A stretch of 47,178 nt of DNA from Paludibacteraceae bacterium. Lineage in GTDB: Bacteria; Bacteroidota; Bacteroidia; Bacteroidales; Paludibacteraceae. Below are positions 10,996 through 20,013 of the stretch, one piece after another (positions within the stretch are counted from its first letter, which is position 1; every line of letters begins with the position of its first letter). The stretch covers positions 1-47,178 of the forward strand of contig JAFWXW010000024.1 of assembly GCA_017517845.1 (NCBI GenBank), written 5' to 3'. The notes under the pieces are model-generated. The model saw only the letters and a list, made by a program, of their open reading frames with translations. It ran no database searches and was not told where the DNA came from. Both the position numbers and the translations under genes were made by a program.

Positions 10996-11937
10996 TTATT
11001 TTAGGTAGTTTGAAATGTTATTTTCTATTCTACTTGCTATGTCTTCTGATTGTGCTTTTTCAAATTTTTCACCTGTTATATTTTCATATAATTCAATATA
11101 ACGATTGGTGATACCTTCTACTATTTCAGGAGTCATTTCTGGCACTTGTTGACCTTCTTTCCCTTGGAATCCATTTTCCATTAACCATTCACGAACAAAT
11201 TCTTTGGAAAGTTGTTTTTGTGGTTCTCCTTTTTCAAAGCGTTCTTCATAACCTTCTGCATAGAAATAACGTGATGAGTCTGGAGTGTGGATTTCGTCCA
11301 TCAAATATATTTCTCCGTTGTATTTTCCAAATTCATATTTTGTGTCAACTAGGATTAGTCCACGTTTTGCTGCTATTTCTGAACCGCGTTGGAATAGTGC
11401 TAATGTGTATTTTTCTAATTTTTCATATTCTTCTTTTGAAACTAGACCTTGTGCTATGATTTCTTCTTTGGAAATATCTTCGTCGTGTTTTCCTATTTCT
11501 GCTTTTGTGGTAGGGGTAATGATAGGAGTTTCAAATTTTTGGTTTTCACGCATACCATCTGGGATTTTAACTCCACAGATTTCTCTTACTCCATTTTTGT
11601 ATGCTCTCCATGCACTACCGCATAGGTAACCACGAACAATCATTTCTACTGGATAACCTTCGCAACGGCGACCAATGGTAACCATTTCATCTGGTGTGGC
11701 AAGTTTCCAGTTTGGAACTATGTCTGATGTTGCGTCTAGGAATTTAGCTGCAATTTGGTTAAGCATTTGACCTTTGAATGGAATGCCTTTTGGTAAAACA
11801 ACATCGAATGCAGAGATTCTGTCTGTTGCTATCATTACTAAAATATCGTTACCGATACTATAAACGTCACGTACTTTTCCGTGATATACGTTTGTTTGTC
11901 CTTTAAAATTAAAGTTTGTAGATGTTAATGCGTTCAT
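10996..11937 (-). CDS. purC: SAICAR synthetase (phosphoribosylaminoimidazole-succinocarboxamide synthase)
   Basis: This 313-residue enzyme joins aspartate to CAIR in de novo purine synthesis. Conserved segments include [21 protein letters not shown] near the N-terminus and [29 protein letters not shown], the middle-domain [16 protein letters not shown] and DTKYEFG are also intact. Length matches the roughly 310-residue form found in Bacteroidetes. It lies downstream of phoH with a heptamer array between them and ends at a good terminator. Confidence 0.96.
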   Translation of the reverse strand: MNALTSTNFNFKGQTNVYHGKVRDVYSIGNDILVMIATDRISAFDVVLPKGIPFKGQMLNQIAAKFLDATSDIVPNWKLATPDEMVTIGRRCEGYPVEMIVRGYLCGSAWRAYKNGVREICGVKIPDGMRENQKFETPIITPTTKAEIGKHDEDISKEEIIAQGLVSKEEYEKLEKYTLALFQRGSEIAAKRGLILVDTKYEFGKYNGEIYLMDEIHTPDSSRYFYAEGYEERFEKGEPQKQLSKEFVREWLMENGFQGKEGQQVPEMTPEIVEGITNRYIELYENITGEKFEKAQSEDIASRIENNISNYLK

Positions 11938-11952
11938 ATCTTTTTTTGTTTA

Positions 11953-11984
11953 AGTTAGGAATTAGGAGTTAGGAGTTAGGAGTT
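11953..11984 (+). repeat. GGAGTTA heptamer array at the phoH 3' end
   Basis: Four heptamers (one GGAATTA variant) read on the plus strand, opposite to phoH. The phoH stop codon (TAA at 11969-11971) lies inside the array, so its last residues are array-encoded. Confidence 0.85.
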
Positions 11985-12922
11985 TTCTCCTTGTCCAACT
12001 CATCATAAGCTTCGACGATGCGTGAGACGAGTTTGTGACGGATAATGTCTTTTTTATTGAATTCTATAAAAGAAATGCCTTTGACGTTTTTCAGAACTCG
12101 CATGGCATGAATAAGACCAGATTGTTGTGATGCTGGCAAGTCTATCTGAGTCATATCGCCAGTGACTATCATTTTTGAGTTAAATCCTAGACGAGTAAGG
12201 AACATCTTGATTTGTTGTGGTGTGGTGTTCTGTGCTTCGTCCAAAATAATAACTGCATCACTTAATGTACGACCACGCATAAAAGCAAGAGGTGCTATCT
12301 GTATAACGTGAGTTTCTAGGTATTCTCTCAACTTAAATGGTGGTATCATATCTTCTAGTGCATCATATAATGGTTGAAGATATGGGTCTATTTTATCTTT
12401 CATATCGCCAGGTAGGAAACCAAGTTTTTCTCCTGCTTCTACGGCTGGACGTGAAAGGATTATTTTTCTAACTTGTTTGTTCTTGAGTGCCCTAACTGCC
12501 AATGCAATAGCTGTATAGGTCTTTCCTGAACCTGCAGGACCAGTGGCAAACATTAGGTCGTTTTTGTCGAAATCTGCTAATAGTTGTTCTTGATTGGCAG
12601 TGCGAGCGGTAATGGGTTTGCCGTTTAGTCCGTGTAAGATAAGGTTATTTGGTTTTACTTCTTCTTTTAGTTTGCCTTTGACAATATCTGTGATGACAGT
12701 CTCGTTTAAATCATTAAATTCTGTGGCGTGTTTTTCCAAAAGTACTATCTTTTCGTCAAAGTCTGCTAATGAAACTTCGTCGCCAGTGGCTTTAATGGTA
12801 TTGCCTCTAGCCATGATTTTAATTTTTGGAAATAGGACTCTGAGTAAACGAATATTAGAATTGTTTACTCCGTAAAACACAACAGGGTCTGCAGAATTTA
12901 ATATATAGGTGTATTCTGTCAT
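11969..12922 (-). CDS. phoH: PhoH-family ATPase
   Basis: This 317-residue protein belongs to the PhoH/YbeZ family: an N-terminal KH-like segment, then the ATPase domain with P-loop GPAGSGKT (about residues 128-135) and the DEAQN motif (about 227). YbeZ-type PhoH proteins are linked to RNA processing with the YbeY endonuclease; the ATPase role is well supported, the exact target is not. The C-terminus (EKTPNS) is encoded by the heptamer array that also supplies the stop. It lies two bases after rmlD and forms part of the same run of minus-strand genes. Confidence 0.9.
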   Translation of the reverse strand: MTEYTYILNSADPVVFYGVNNSNIRLLRVLFPKIKIMARGNTIKATGDEVSLADFDEKIVLLEKHATEFNDLNETVITDIVKGKLKEEVKPNNLILHGLNGKPITARTANQEQLLADFDKNDLMFATGPAGSGKTYTAIALAVRALKNKQVRKIILSRPAVEAGEKLGFLPGDMKDKIDPYLQPLYDALEDMIPPFKLREYLETHVIQIAPLAFMRGRTLSDAVIILDEAQNTTPQQIKMFLTRLGFNSKMIVTGDMTQIDLPASQQSGLIHAMRVLKNVKGISFIEFNKKDIIRHKLVSRIVEAYDELDKEKTPNS

Positions 12923-12924
12923 TA

Positions 12925-13800
12925 TTATAGGTTACTAAGTTCTTTAATACATTTAATTAAAGAAGTTTCCCAATGAGGAATTGTAATGTTAAAGGCTTGT
13001 TTAATTTTTGTTTTGTTTAAAACACTATAGTGTGGACGTGCTGCCTTGGTAGGGTAGTCTTTGGTTTCTATAGGGTTTACTTTACATGTTTTAATGCCTG
13101 CTATCTCGTGGATTTTTAATGTAAAGTCGTACCAACTGCAGACTCCTTCATTGCTGAAATGATAAATTCCTGCTTTGTCGTGTTGAGTATCTATGGTTTG
13201 GTTCATGATTTTTAGAATAGCATCTGCTAGGTCTTCTGCGTATGTAGGTGTTCCTACTTGGTCAAAGATTACATTTAGTGAATCTCTCTCTGAACCTAAT
13301 TTAATCATGGTTTTTACAAAATTGTTGCCAAATGGCGAATATAACCATGCTGTACGAAGAATGATAGCATTTGGGCATGCTTTAAGAAGATTTTTTTCTC
13401 CTTTCAATTTGGTTTTTCCATAAACAGAGCATGGTTTGGTAGGCATGTCTTCTGAATATGGTTTACATGAACTACCATCGAAAACATAGTCTGTGGATAC
13501 ATGAACTATTCCTGCACCTGCTTCTGCGGCTGCAATGCCTAGGTTTTTTACTGCTGTGGCATTGATTTTTTCGCATAGCTGAGTTTCATCTTCTGCTTTA
13601 TCTACTGCGGTCTATGCTGCACAGTTGATTATATAACGAATGTCGTTTCCTGTAACGAAGTCTATTAATTCACTTTTATCTGTGATGTCTAAACTATCCA
13701 CGTCTGTAAACATGAAATTATATTGTGGGTAGTTTGCAGAAAGAATACGAATCTCGTTTCCTAATTGGCCGTAAGCCCCTGTGACAAGAATATTTTTCAT
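12925..13800 (-). pseudogene. rmlD: dTDP-4-dehydrorhamnose reductase, interrupted by an amber codon
   Basis: A continuous 292-codon frame matches RmlD, which reduces dTDP-4-keto-L-rhamnose with NAD(P)H. The N-terminus has the nucleotide-binding GAYGQLGNE. The catalytic YxxxK is YGKTK further on, and the segment STDYVFDG is intact. A single TAG (13612-13614 on the plus strand as CTA) interrupts INCAA[stop]TAVDKAED. The family usually has Tyr there (INCAAYTAVD), so one C-to-G change from TAC explains it. No frameshift is present and the rest looks under selection. It could be a recent nonsense mutation, a sequencing error, or weak readthrough. Neighbours rmlC and rmlA are intact; rmlB is not in the window. 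Confidence 0.9.
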
Positions 13801-13803
13801 AAT

Positions 13804-14352
13804 TTAAAAGTTGGTTATAACGTCTTTGAAAAATGGATGTTTAGTATCTTTTTCTGAAATTATACGTTTTTCTTCTGGAATCATCCAGTCTATGTTTAGG
13901 TCTGGATCGTCTAGACGAATGCCGCCTTCTAGTGAAGGGTTGTATAAATTGTCACATTTGTATGTGAAAACAGCTCTTTCGCTTAGGACAGAAAAACCAT
14001 GTGCAAATCCTTGTGGTATAAGGAACTGAGTTTTACTTTCTGCATCTAGGATAATGCCGTACCATTTGCCAAAAGTAGGAGAGTCTTTGCGTAAATCTAC
14101 TGCTACATCATAAACTTTGCCTTCTACTACAGAAACTAATTTGGATTGGCTTTCTGGGTGAAGTTGGTAGTGAAGACCACGAATTACTCCGTATGTGGAG
14201 CATGAAAGGTTGTCTTGGCAGAAGTTTTGAGTAATGCCAGCGTCTTGGTAACGTTTTTTATTGTATGTTTCACAGAAATATCCGCGACTATCTCCGAAAA
14301 TCTTAGGTTTTATAATTAATAAACCTTCTATGTCTGTTTCTATTATTTCCAC
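13804..14352 (-). CDS. rmlC: dTDP-4-dehydrorhamnose 3,5-epimerase
   Basis: This 182-residue cupin epimerises dTDP-4-keto-6-deoxyglucose on the way to dTDP-L-rhamnose. The catalytic His is in RGLHYQ and the Tyr/Asp region VYDVAVDLRKDSPTFGKWYG is present. PQGFAHGF and the substrate-binding DPDLNIDW motif follow. Length is typical. It lies between rmlA and rmlD, three bases upstream of the latter, consistent with co-transcription. A heptamer array separates it from rmlA. Confidence 0.96.
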   Translation of the reverse strand: MEIIETDIEGLLIIKPKIFGDSRGYFCETYNKKRYQDAGITQNFCQDNLSCSTYGVIRGLHYQLHPESQSKLVSVVEGKVYDVAVDLRKDSPTFGKWYGIILDAESKTQFLIPQGFAHGFSVLSERAVFTYKCDNLYNPSLEGGIRLDDPDLNIDWMIPEEKRIISEKDTKHPFFKDVITNF

Positions 14353-14361
14353 GATATAAAA

Positions 14362-14393
14362 AGTTAGGAGTTAGGAATTAGGAGTTAGGAGTT
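14362..14393 (+). repeat. GGAGTTA heptamer array between rmlA and rmlC
   Basis: Four heptamers (GGAGTTA with one GGAATTA) on the plus strand, between the rmlA stop and the rmlC start. Confidence 0.85.
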
Positions 14394-14425
14394 TATTTCT
14401 CCTTTCTCCTTTATTAATTTCTCAT

Positions 14426-15304
14426 TTAGTATATAAAAGGTTCGTCTGCTATTTTGATTAGGTATTGGCCGTAGTAGTTTTTCTTTAATGGTTCTGCTAA
14501 GGCTAATAATTGTTCACGTGTGATATAGCCATATTTATAAACTATTTCTTCAAGACATGCAACTTGAAGTCCTTGGCGACCTTGAATAGTGGCAATGAAG
14601 TTTGATGCTTCTAATAAACTATCATGTGTGCCAGTGTCTAACCATGCAACTCCGCGTCCTAATTGTTTTACATTTAATTTGCCCTCTGCAAGGTATAATT
14701 TGTTAAGGTCTGTGATTTCTAATTCGCCACGTGCAGATGGTTTAAGTGATTTCGCTTTTTCTACTACATCATTTCCGTAGAAATAAAGACCTGTCACTGC
14801 GTAGTTTGATTTTGGTTTAAGTGGTTTTTCTTCTAATGAAAGAACTTTTCCATTCTCATCAAATTCTGCAACTCCATAACGCTCTGGGTCGTTTACATAG
14901 TAACCGAAAACTGTGGCTCCGTCTTTTAATTGTGCTGCCTCTTGAAGCATACTAGATAGTGTATAGCCATAGAAAATATTGTCTCCAAGTACCATTGCAA
15001 CGCTATCGTCTCCTATAAAATCTTCCCCGATAAGGAATGCTTGTGCTAAACCATCTGGTGATGGTTGAATAGCGTATTCAAAATGGACGCCTAGTTGTGA
15101 ACCATCTCCTAAAAGATTTTCATAAAGGTGAATGTCTTGTGGAGTGGAAATGATAAGTATTTCTTTTATTCCTGCCAAAAGTAGGATGGATATTGGGTAA
15201 TAAATCATTGGTTTGTCATAAACTGGAATGATTTGTTTAGAAATACTTTTGGTGATAGGGTATAGACGTGTACCAGAACCACCTGCTAGAACGATACCTT
15301 TCAT
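14426..15304 (-). CDS. rmlA: Glucose-1-phosphate thymidylyltransferase
   Basis: This 292-residue nucleotidyltransferase makes dTDP-glucose from dTTP and glucose-1-phosphate, the first step of the dTDP-rhamnose pathway. The signature [13 protein letters not shown] is at residues 6-18, followed by [15 protein letters not shown] and the metal-binding VLGDNIFYG. The frame is open nine codons further upstream, to 15331. The -7 element at 15336-15343 and the conserved MKGIVLAGG start favour the ATG at 15304. It heads the rmlA-rmlC-rmlD-phoH-purC group of same-strand genes. Confidence 0.96.
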   Translation of the reverse strand: MKGIVLAGGSGTRLYPITKSISKQIIPVYDKPMIYYPISILLLAGIKEILIISTPQDIHLYENLLGDGSQLGVHFEYAIQPSPDGLAQAFLIGEDFIGDDSVAMVLGDNIFYGYTLSSMLQEAAQLKDGATVFGYYVNDPERYGVAEFDENGKVLSLEEKPLKPKSNYAVTGLYFYGNDVVEKAKSLKPSARGELEITDLNKLYLAEGKLNVKQLGRGVAWLDTGTHDSLLEASNFIATIQGRQGLQVACLEEIVYKYGYITREQLLALAEPLKKNYYGQYLIKIADEPFIY

Positions 15305-15335
15305 AAATATGCAGTTTTTGGTTAAAATCAATTTA

Positions 15336-15343
15336 CAAAGTTA
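15336..15343 (-). promoter_or_regulatory. -7 promoter element upstream of rmlA
   Basis: TAACTTTG on the minus strand, 31 bases before the rmlA ATG, matches TAnnTTTG and supports the start at 15304. Confidence 0.6.
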
Positions 15344-15413
15344 AAAATAAAAACTTAGAAAAAAAAGTTTAGAAGAAACAATTTGAGTAAGGGAGGATAT
15401 TTTGAGGGATATA

Positions 15414-15449
15414 TAAAGAAAAACCTCCAGCAAATGCTGAAGGTTTTCT
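15414..15449 (-). terminator. Terminator after tRNA-Asn
   Basis: The stem AACCTTCAGC/GCTGGAGGTT with loop ATTT and a T-rich tail, on the minus strand just downstream of the tRNA. Confidence 0.75.
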
Positions 15450-15455
15450 GTTTTG

Positions 15456-15529
15456 CTCTTCCTCTTGGACTTGAACCAAGGACCCTCTGATTAACAGTCA
15501 GATGCTCTAACCGACTGAGCTAAGGAAGA
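15456..15529 (-). tRNA. tRNA-Asn (anticodon GTT)
   Basis: A 74-base cloverleaf: acceptor stem TCTTCCT/AGGAAGA, D arm TAGCTCAGTCGGTTAGAGC, and anticodon loop CTGTTAATC with GTT at 15493-15495. The T arm is CTTGG-TTCAAGT-CCAAG and the discriminator is G. The CCA end is not encoded. It has its own -7 element and terminator. Confidence 0.97.
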
Positions 15530-15551
15530 GTGTTCTTTCTCAAAAGCGATG

Positions 15552-15559
15552 CAAAGATA
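15552..15559 (-). promoter_or_regulatory. -7 promoter element of tRNA-Asn
   Basis: TATCTTTG on the minus strand, 23 bases before the tRNA 5' end. Confidence 0.6.
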
Positions 15560-15599
15560 TGACGATTTTTTTAATCTTGCAAATTTTTAGAGAAAAAAA

Positions 15600-16022
15600 T
15601 TACATATTTTCTTCACTTTTTTCTTCCTCTTCTAGGGCAAAATCAGTTAAGTTATTCTTTAATAGTAAGTTATACCATTGGATTAATTTTTTAATATCGC
15701 TGTTGTGAACACGGTCTCTGTCGTATTCTGGTAGAGCTTTTGCCATAAAGTCATGTAATTCTTTTTCTGAAGCTTTCTTATAATCTACTTCAATTGGGTT
15801 TTCTCCATAGATTTTTTGGATATTCATGAACACTTCATTTAAAGGAACTTCTGTTTCTTCTGTGTACATAGCAATATCTGAAAGTGATATAACTCTGTCT
15901 GTAGTGTAGGCTGGGATACGTTTCCCGTCGATAAGTGATTCTACAACTACCATTCTTTTACTACCAGAGATTAATTTGTATAATCCTGGTTTCCCTGAGA
16001 TTGCTAAAATTTTTTCTAACAT
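15600..16022 (-). CDS. DUF5606 protein
   Basis: This 140-residue protein starts MLEKILAISGKPGLYKL and has the compact beta-rich N-terminal half of DUF5606, a family known from Bacteroidetes with no assigned function. No signal peptide or membrane segment is visible; the C-terminus is acidic (EEEEKSEENM). The frame is open to 16058, but the ATG at 16022 gives the family's usual start. It lies downstream of iorB behind a heptamer array. Family recognition is from memory of the N-terminal motif. Confidence 0.75.
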   Translation of the reverse strand: MLEKILAISGKPGLYKLISGSKRMVVVESLIDGKRIPAYTTDRVISLSDIAMYTEETEVPLNEVFMNIQKIYGENPIEVDYKKASEKELHDFMAKALPEYDRDRVHNSDIKKLIQWYNLLLKNNLTDFALEEEEKSEENM

Positions 16023-16090
16023 GTTATTTTGTGTTTTAGTATTTTCTAATGGTGCCACCCTACGGGTGCTCTTAATAGGTTTATCTTTTT

Positions 16091-16122
16091 AACTCCTAAT
16101 TCCTAACTCCTAACTCCTAACT
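16091..16122 (-). repeat. GGAGTTA heptamer array at the iorB 3' end
   Basis: Four heptamers (one GGAATTA variant) on the minus strand. The iorB frame runs into them and ends V-R-S-stop (GTT AGG AGT TAG). Confidence 0.85.
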
Positions 16123-16673
16123 ATGTTTAGTGCTTTTAGGTTTAGGTTTACGATGTCTTCGCCTTTTGATGCAAAAAGGTCTTTTACACCTTGTTCTATG
16201 TATTCTTTTGGAAGTCCTAAATATGGCAGGGCAGCACCTAATAAAACCATATTTGCTGTGCGAAGCGAACCAGCTTGTTTTGCAAGTGCTTCTACATCTA
16301 TAAGAACGTGGTTTTTGTGTTTCTTTATTTCATTAATAATTTCTTCTGCATTTGGATAATCTGGAATATTTACGAAGTTTACACTGCTAGTAACTATCCA
16401 GCCATCTTCTTTTAAGAATGGAAGGTATCTAAGGGCTTCCATTGGTTCTAGAGAAAGTATTAGATCTGCCCCTTTGAGTGGGATCAAATCTGAATAAATA
16501 GGAGAGTCGCTTATGCGAAGATTGGACTGAACATCTCCACCACGTTGGCTCATGCCGTGAACTTCGGATTGTTTAATATACAAATCGTTGTTTAGAGCAG
16601 CTTTACCTATAACTGCGGCAATAGATAAAATACCTTGACCGCCTACACCAGATAGTATTATATTTGTGTTCAT
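16110..16673 (-). CDS. iorB: Indolepyruvate ferredoxin oxidoreductase, beta subunit
   Basis: This 187-residue gamma-domain protein (POR/KOR gamma family) pairs with IorA in oxidative decarboxylation of aryl pyruvates to aryl-acetyl-CoA with reduction of ferredoxin. The start MNTNIILSGVGGQGILS is the conserved nucleotide-type loop, and EVHGMSQRGGDVQS is the signature segment. The frame is open upstream to 16739, but those 22 codons are encoded by hairpin element B, so the ATG at 16673 is chosen. The last residues VRS and the stop come from the heptamer array. Confidence 0.9.
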   Translation of the reverse strand: MNTNIILSGVGGQGILSIAAVIGKAALNNDLYIKQSEVHGMSQRGGDVQSNLRISDSPIYSDLIPLKGADLILSLEPMEALRYLPFLKEDGWIVTSSVNFVNIPDYPNAEEIINEIKKHKNHVLIDVEALAKQAGSLRTANMVLLGAALPYLGLPKEYIEQGVKDLFASKGEDIVNLNLKALNIVRS

Positions 16674-16687
16674 GTTAATTCGTTTAC

Positions 16688-16805
16688 GACTGAATTTATA
16701 GGGTGCTTTTCTCGCCTTGCTTGCCATCGCAATCCTCATTTACCATTTGTAAACTCCGGTTGCTCAGGCTTCACAATTCTAAAAATCCCTCCTCTAAATT
16801 CAGTC
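16688..16805. repeat. Dispersed hairpin element, copy B (between iorA and iorB)
   Basis: A 118-bp element with terminal inverted repeats (GACTGAATTTATAGGG at the left; the complement of the right end is GACTGAATTTAGAGG). Core: AATCCTCATTTAC-N5-GTAAACTCCGGTTGCTCAGG. It fills almost the whole iorA-iorB gap. Confidence 0.8.
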
Positions 16806-16813
16806 TTAGTTAT

Positions 16814-18385
16814 TTATTGTTTTTTCTTTCTTTTCAAGGTTTGTAAACACTCACGACGAGGAATAATAACAGATACTCCATTGTATTCTATTTCTTCACG
16901 GATTACCTGTTTCATTTCTTCAAAGTTTTTCTTTAGAGGTACTAGAACTCTAATGTGTTCTGGTTTTACACCCAGACCAGCACAAATAGCTTCTAATTTG
17001 CCTGTACCTGCAGAATCTTGTCCGCCTGTCATTGCAGTGGTTTCATTATCTGATATAATCACTGTGATATTAGTATTTTCATTGACTGCGTCAAGTAAAC
17101 CTGTCATACCAGAGTGGGTGAAGGTAGAGTCTCCAATAACAGAAACAGAAGGGAATAGACCTCCGTCTGCAGCACCTTTTGCCATAGTAATAGAAGCTCC
17201 CATGTCTAGACAAGAGTCTATAGCTTTGAAAGGAGGAAGTGCTCCAAGTGTGTAACAACCTATGTCACTAAATACTTTGCCATTTGGATATTCTTCCATT
17301 ACAGCGTTTAATGCTTCGTACATATCTCTGTGTCCGCAACCCATACATAGTGCAGGTGGACGCATTTTTACTATTTCTGGAATAGTGGTGTTGAACTCTG
17401 TTTTAAGTCCTAATGCTTTTGCTACTAGGTCTGGATTTAATTCGCCTTGTCTGTTAAGAGTTCCGTCTAAGCGGCCATGAATTTTTAATCCTTTGGAAGT
17501 ATAACCTTTTACCAATTCTTCTATCAATGGGTATCCTTCTTCTAGAACCAAAATCTCTTCACATTCTTCTAAAAGTTTGAATACTTGTTTTGGAGGAAGA
17601 GGGTATTGACCTATTTTTAAAATAGGATATGGGCAACCTTCTGGATAGTTTTCCATTAGGTAATTGTATGAGATACCGCATGCAATGATGCCTAGTTTTT
17701 TGTTGTCGGCATCTATATATTGGTTGTATGCAGAGTTTTCTGAACTTTCTTTGTATAAAGCTTGCGAAGCAAGTAAGTCTGCATAACGTTTTTTAGCATT
17801 CGCTGGTAATAAAATGAACTGACGTTCAATGCTAGGGAACTTAAGAGCGTTTTGTGGTTTTGGTTCTCTGCGTGTGATGCTAGAACGTGAGTGTGCTAGT
17901 CTAGTGGTTATTCTTAACATCACTGGACGACCTAGTTTTTCTGATAGTTCTAAACCTTCATAAGCCATGTCGTATGCTTCTTGTTGATTAGAAGGCTCAA
18001 GTACAGGAATTAGGGCAAACTTGCCGTAGTAACGTGAGTCTTGTTCATTTTGAGAAGAGTGCATAGAAGGGTCGTCTGCTGCTACCACTAAGATACCTCC
18101 ATTAACACCTGTTACTGCCATGTTCATAAAAGCATCTGCTGCTACATTCATACCTACGTGTTTCATACATACCATAGATCTCTTTCCTACGAAAGACATA
18201 CCAACTGCTTCTTCCATGGCTGTTTTTTCATTGGTGGACCATCTGCTATGAATACCTGTGCCCACTTTTTGGATATATTCGGTGATTTCTGTAGATGGTG
18301 TGCCTGGGTATGCGTACACTGCAGATAATCCGCCGTCTAATGCTCCTTGTGCAATGGCCTCGTCGGCCAATAATAATATTTTCAT
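16814..18385 (-). CDS. iorA: Indolepyruvate ferredoxin oxidoreductase, alpha subunit
   Basis: This 523-residue thiamine-diphosphate enzyme subunit has the pyrimidine-binding part first (YAYPGTPSTEI, then AMEEAVGMSFVGKRSM). The ThDP-binding part follows at about residues 345-450 (CMGCGHRDMYEAL, SDIGCYTLGALPP, then GDSTFTHSG and ISDNETTAMTGGQ). Many archaeal IorA proteins carry a C-terminal double [4Fe-4S] ferredoxin domain. Here the chain stops at RRECLQTLKRKKKQ, so no such cluster domain is encoded. It lies 12 bases after dnaB and upstream of iorB. Role: amino-acid fermentation or aryl-acid production. Confidence 0.9.
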   Translation of the reverse strand: MKILLLADEAIAQGALDGGLSAVYAYPGTPSTEITEYIQKVGTGIHSRWSTNEKTAMEEAVGMSFVGKRSMVCMKHVGMNVAADAFMNMAVTGVNGGILVVAADDPSMHSSQNEQDSRYYGKFALIPVLEPSNQQEAYDMAYEGLELSEKLGRPVMLRITTRLAHSRSSITRREPKPQNALKFPSIERQFILLPANAKKRYADLLASQALYKESSENSAYNQYIDADNKKLGIIACGISYNYLMENYPEGCPYPILKIGQYPLPPKQVFKLLEECEEILVLEEGYPLIEELVKGYTSKGLKIHGRLDGTLNRQGELNPDLVAKALGLKTEFNTTIPEIVKMRPPALCMGCGHRDMYEALNAVMEEYPNGKVFSDIGCYTLGALPPFKAIDSCLDMGASITMAKGAADGGLFPSVSVIGDSTFTHSGMTGLLDAVNENTNITVIISDNETTAMTGGQDSAGTGKLEAICAGLGVKPEHIRVLVPLKKNFEEMKQVIREEIEYNGVSVIIPRRECLQTLKRKKKQ

Positions 18386-18397
18386 ATATATTAAATT

Positions 18398-19927
18398 TTA
18401 AAATGGATTCTCTGAATCTGCTTGTGGTATATCACTAATAGGGTATGGTTCTATAGCCTTGTTATTTCTAGAACCGAAGTCCATATTATTGGTATTGCCA
18501 GATAAATCAATATTTGAGAACTTGATAAGTTCTTTTGTAAATCTAAGTCTAACTGTTCCCACAGAACCACTACGGTGTTTTGCAATGATGATTTCTGCAA
18601 CACCTTCATTGGAGTTTCCGTCTTTGTCTGTGGTAATTCCGTAATATTCTGGACGGTGAATGAAGAGTACCATGTCGGCATCTTGTTCTATGGCTCCAGA
18701 TTCACGAAGGTCTGAAAGTTGTGGGGTTTTGTCGTCGCGAGAACGTTGCTCAACACCACGATTCAATTGTGATAGTGCTATGACTGGAATATTTAATTCT
18801 TTTGCTAAACCTTTTAGGGAACGTGAAATGATACTTACTTCTTGTTCACGGCTACCATAACTCATACCACTTGCGTTCATAAGTTGAAGGTAGTCAATGA
18901 TAATACACTTAATACCTCTTTCTGAACTAAGTCTTCTTGCTTTGGAACACAATTCTGATATAGACATATTGGCAGTGTCGTCAATATAAATAGGTGCACT
19001 TTCTAGGCATTCTATTCTGGTTTGGAGCTGTTTCCATTCTGCATTGGAAAGGTCACCTCTTTTGATTTTTTCGCCTGGAATTTCGGATACATTAATAACT
19101 AGACGTTGAACCAACTCTTGGTTTGACATTTCCAGAGAGAAAATAGCAACAGGTGAGTTGTGGTCTATAGCCATGTTTTTTGCCATTGATAAGACGAATG
19201 CTGTTTTACCCATGGCAGGACGAGCTGCTATAATGTTTAATGTGGAAGGTTGCCAACCATTGGTGTATTCGTCTAGTTTATCAAAACTAGTTCTCAAACC
19301 AGTAAAGCCACCTTCGTTTTGTTTTGCTGCACGGATGCGGTCAACTACTTCGTTAAGAACGTCTTTAACCTTGGTAACTTCCTTTTTTACGCGTCTTTGG
19401 TTAAGTTCAAACATTTGACCTTCTGCATATTCCATAAGAGTTTTAATCTCTGTGCCGTCATTGAAGGCTTGAGTTTCTATGGAAGATGCTATTCTGATAA
19501 GGTCTCTAGCTAGGAATTTATCATAAATAATGTCTGCGTATTCTTCTAAACTTACTGCAGAAGTTCCTATATCTGATAATTCGGCTAGATATTGGTAGCC
19601 ACCAACTTCTTCAAATGTTCCGTTTTTCTTAAGTTGTTCGGCAACGGTTATGGAGTCTATAGATTTTTGCGATAGAGCTAATTCTGATATGGCTTCGTAT
19701 ATATATTGGTGTATTTTAAGGTAAAAAACCTCTGGTATTAACTGTTGGCACACTTCGTCAAATGAGTGCTCGTGAGTTAATAATACACCTAATAGACCTC
19801 TTTCTGTTTCTACTGCTTGAGGTGGTAATTTAAGTTGCTCTTTAATGAGTTTTTCTGGGACTTTTCCTAATTCTGGCCCTTTCTTGGAACTATTATATGA
19901 GCGATTTGTTTTATTCTCTGTAGCCAT
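18398..19927 (-). CDS. dnaB: Replicative DNA helicase DnaB
   Basis: This 509-residue hexameric helicase has the N-terminal collar domain (LPPQAVETERGLLGVLLT) and a RecA-fold motor. The motor has P-loop ARPAMGKTAF at about residues 232-241, EMSNQELVQRL, and Walker B IIIDYLQLM. The segment IPVIALSQLNRGVEQR and arginine finger EIIIAKHRSG complete it. No intein is present. It has its own -7 element and is divergent from the small Cys/His-rich gene. Confidence 0.97.
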   Translation of the reverse strand: MATENKTNRSYNSSKKGPELGKVPEKLIKEQLKLPPQAVETERGLLGVLLTHEHSFDEVCQQLIPEVFYLKIHQYIYEAISELALSQKSIDSITVAEQLKKNGTFEEVGGYQYLAELSDIGTSAVSLEEYADIIYDKFLARDLIRIASSIETQAFNDGTEIKTLMEYAEGQMFELNQRRVKKEVTKVKDVLNEVVDRIRAAKQNEGGFTGLRTSFDKLDEYTNGWQPSTLNIIAARPAMGKTAFVLSMAKNMAIDHNSPVAIFSLEMSNQELVQRLVINVSEIPGEKIKRGDLSNAEWKQLQTRIECLESAPIYIDDTANMSISELCSKARRLSSERGIKCIIIDYLQLMNASGMSYGSREQEVSIISRSLKGLAKELNIPVIALSQLNRGVEQRSRDDKTPQLSDLRESGAIEQDADMVLFIHRPEYYGITTDKDGNSNEGVAEIIIAKHRSGSVGTVRLRFTKELIKFSNIDLSGNTNNMDFGSRNNKAIEPYPISDIPQADSENPF

Positions 19928-19945
19928 ATTCTAAAAATTGGGTTT

Positions 19946-19953
19946 CAAAGATA
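19946..19953 (-). promoter_or_regulatory. -7 promoter element of dnaB
   Basis: TATCTTTG on the minus strand, 18 bases before the dnaB ATG. It is back to back with the plus-strand element at 19987-19994. Confidence 0.6.
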
Positions 19954-19986
19954 CAAAAAACGAGCGAAACTTTAAAAAAAAATTAT

Positions 19987-19994
19987 TATCTTTG
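19987..19994 (+). promoter_or_regulatory. -7 promoter element of the Cys/His-rich gene
   Basis: TATCTTTG, 19 bases before the ATG at 20014. Confidence 0.6.
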
Positions 19995-20013
19995 CAATGC
20001 AAAATTTAAACAA

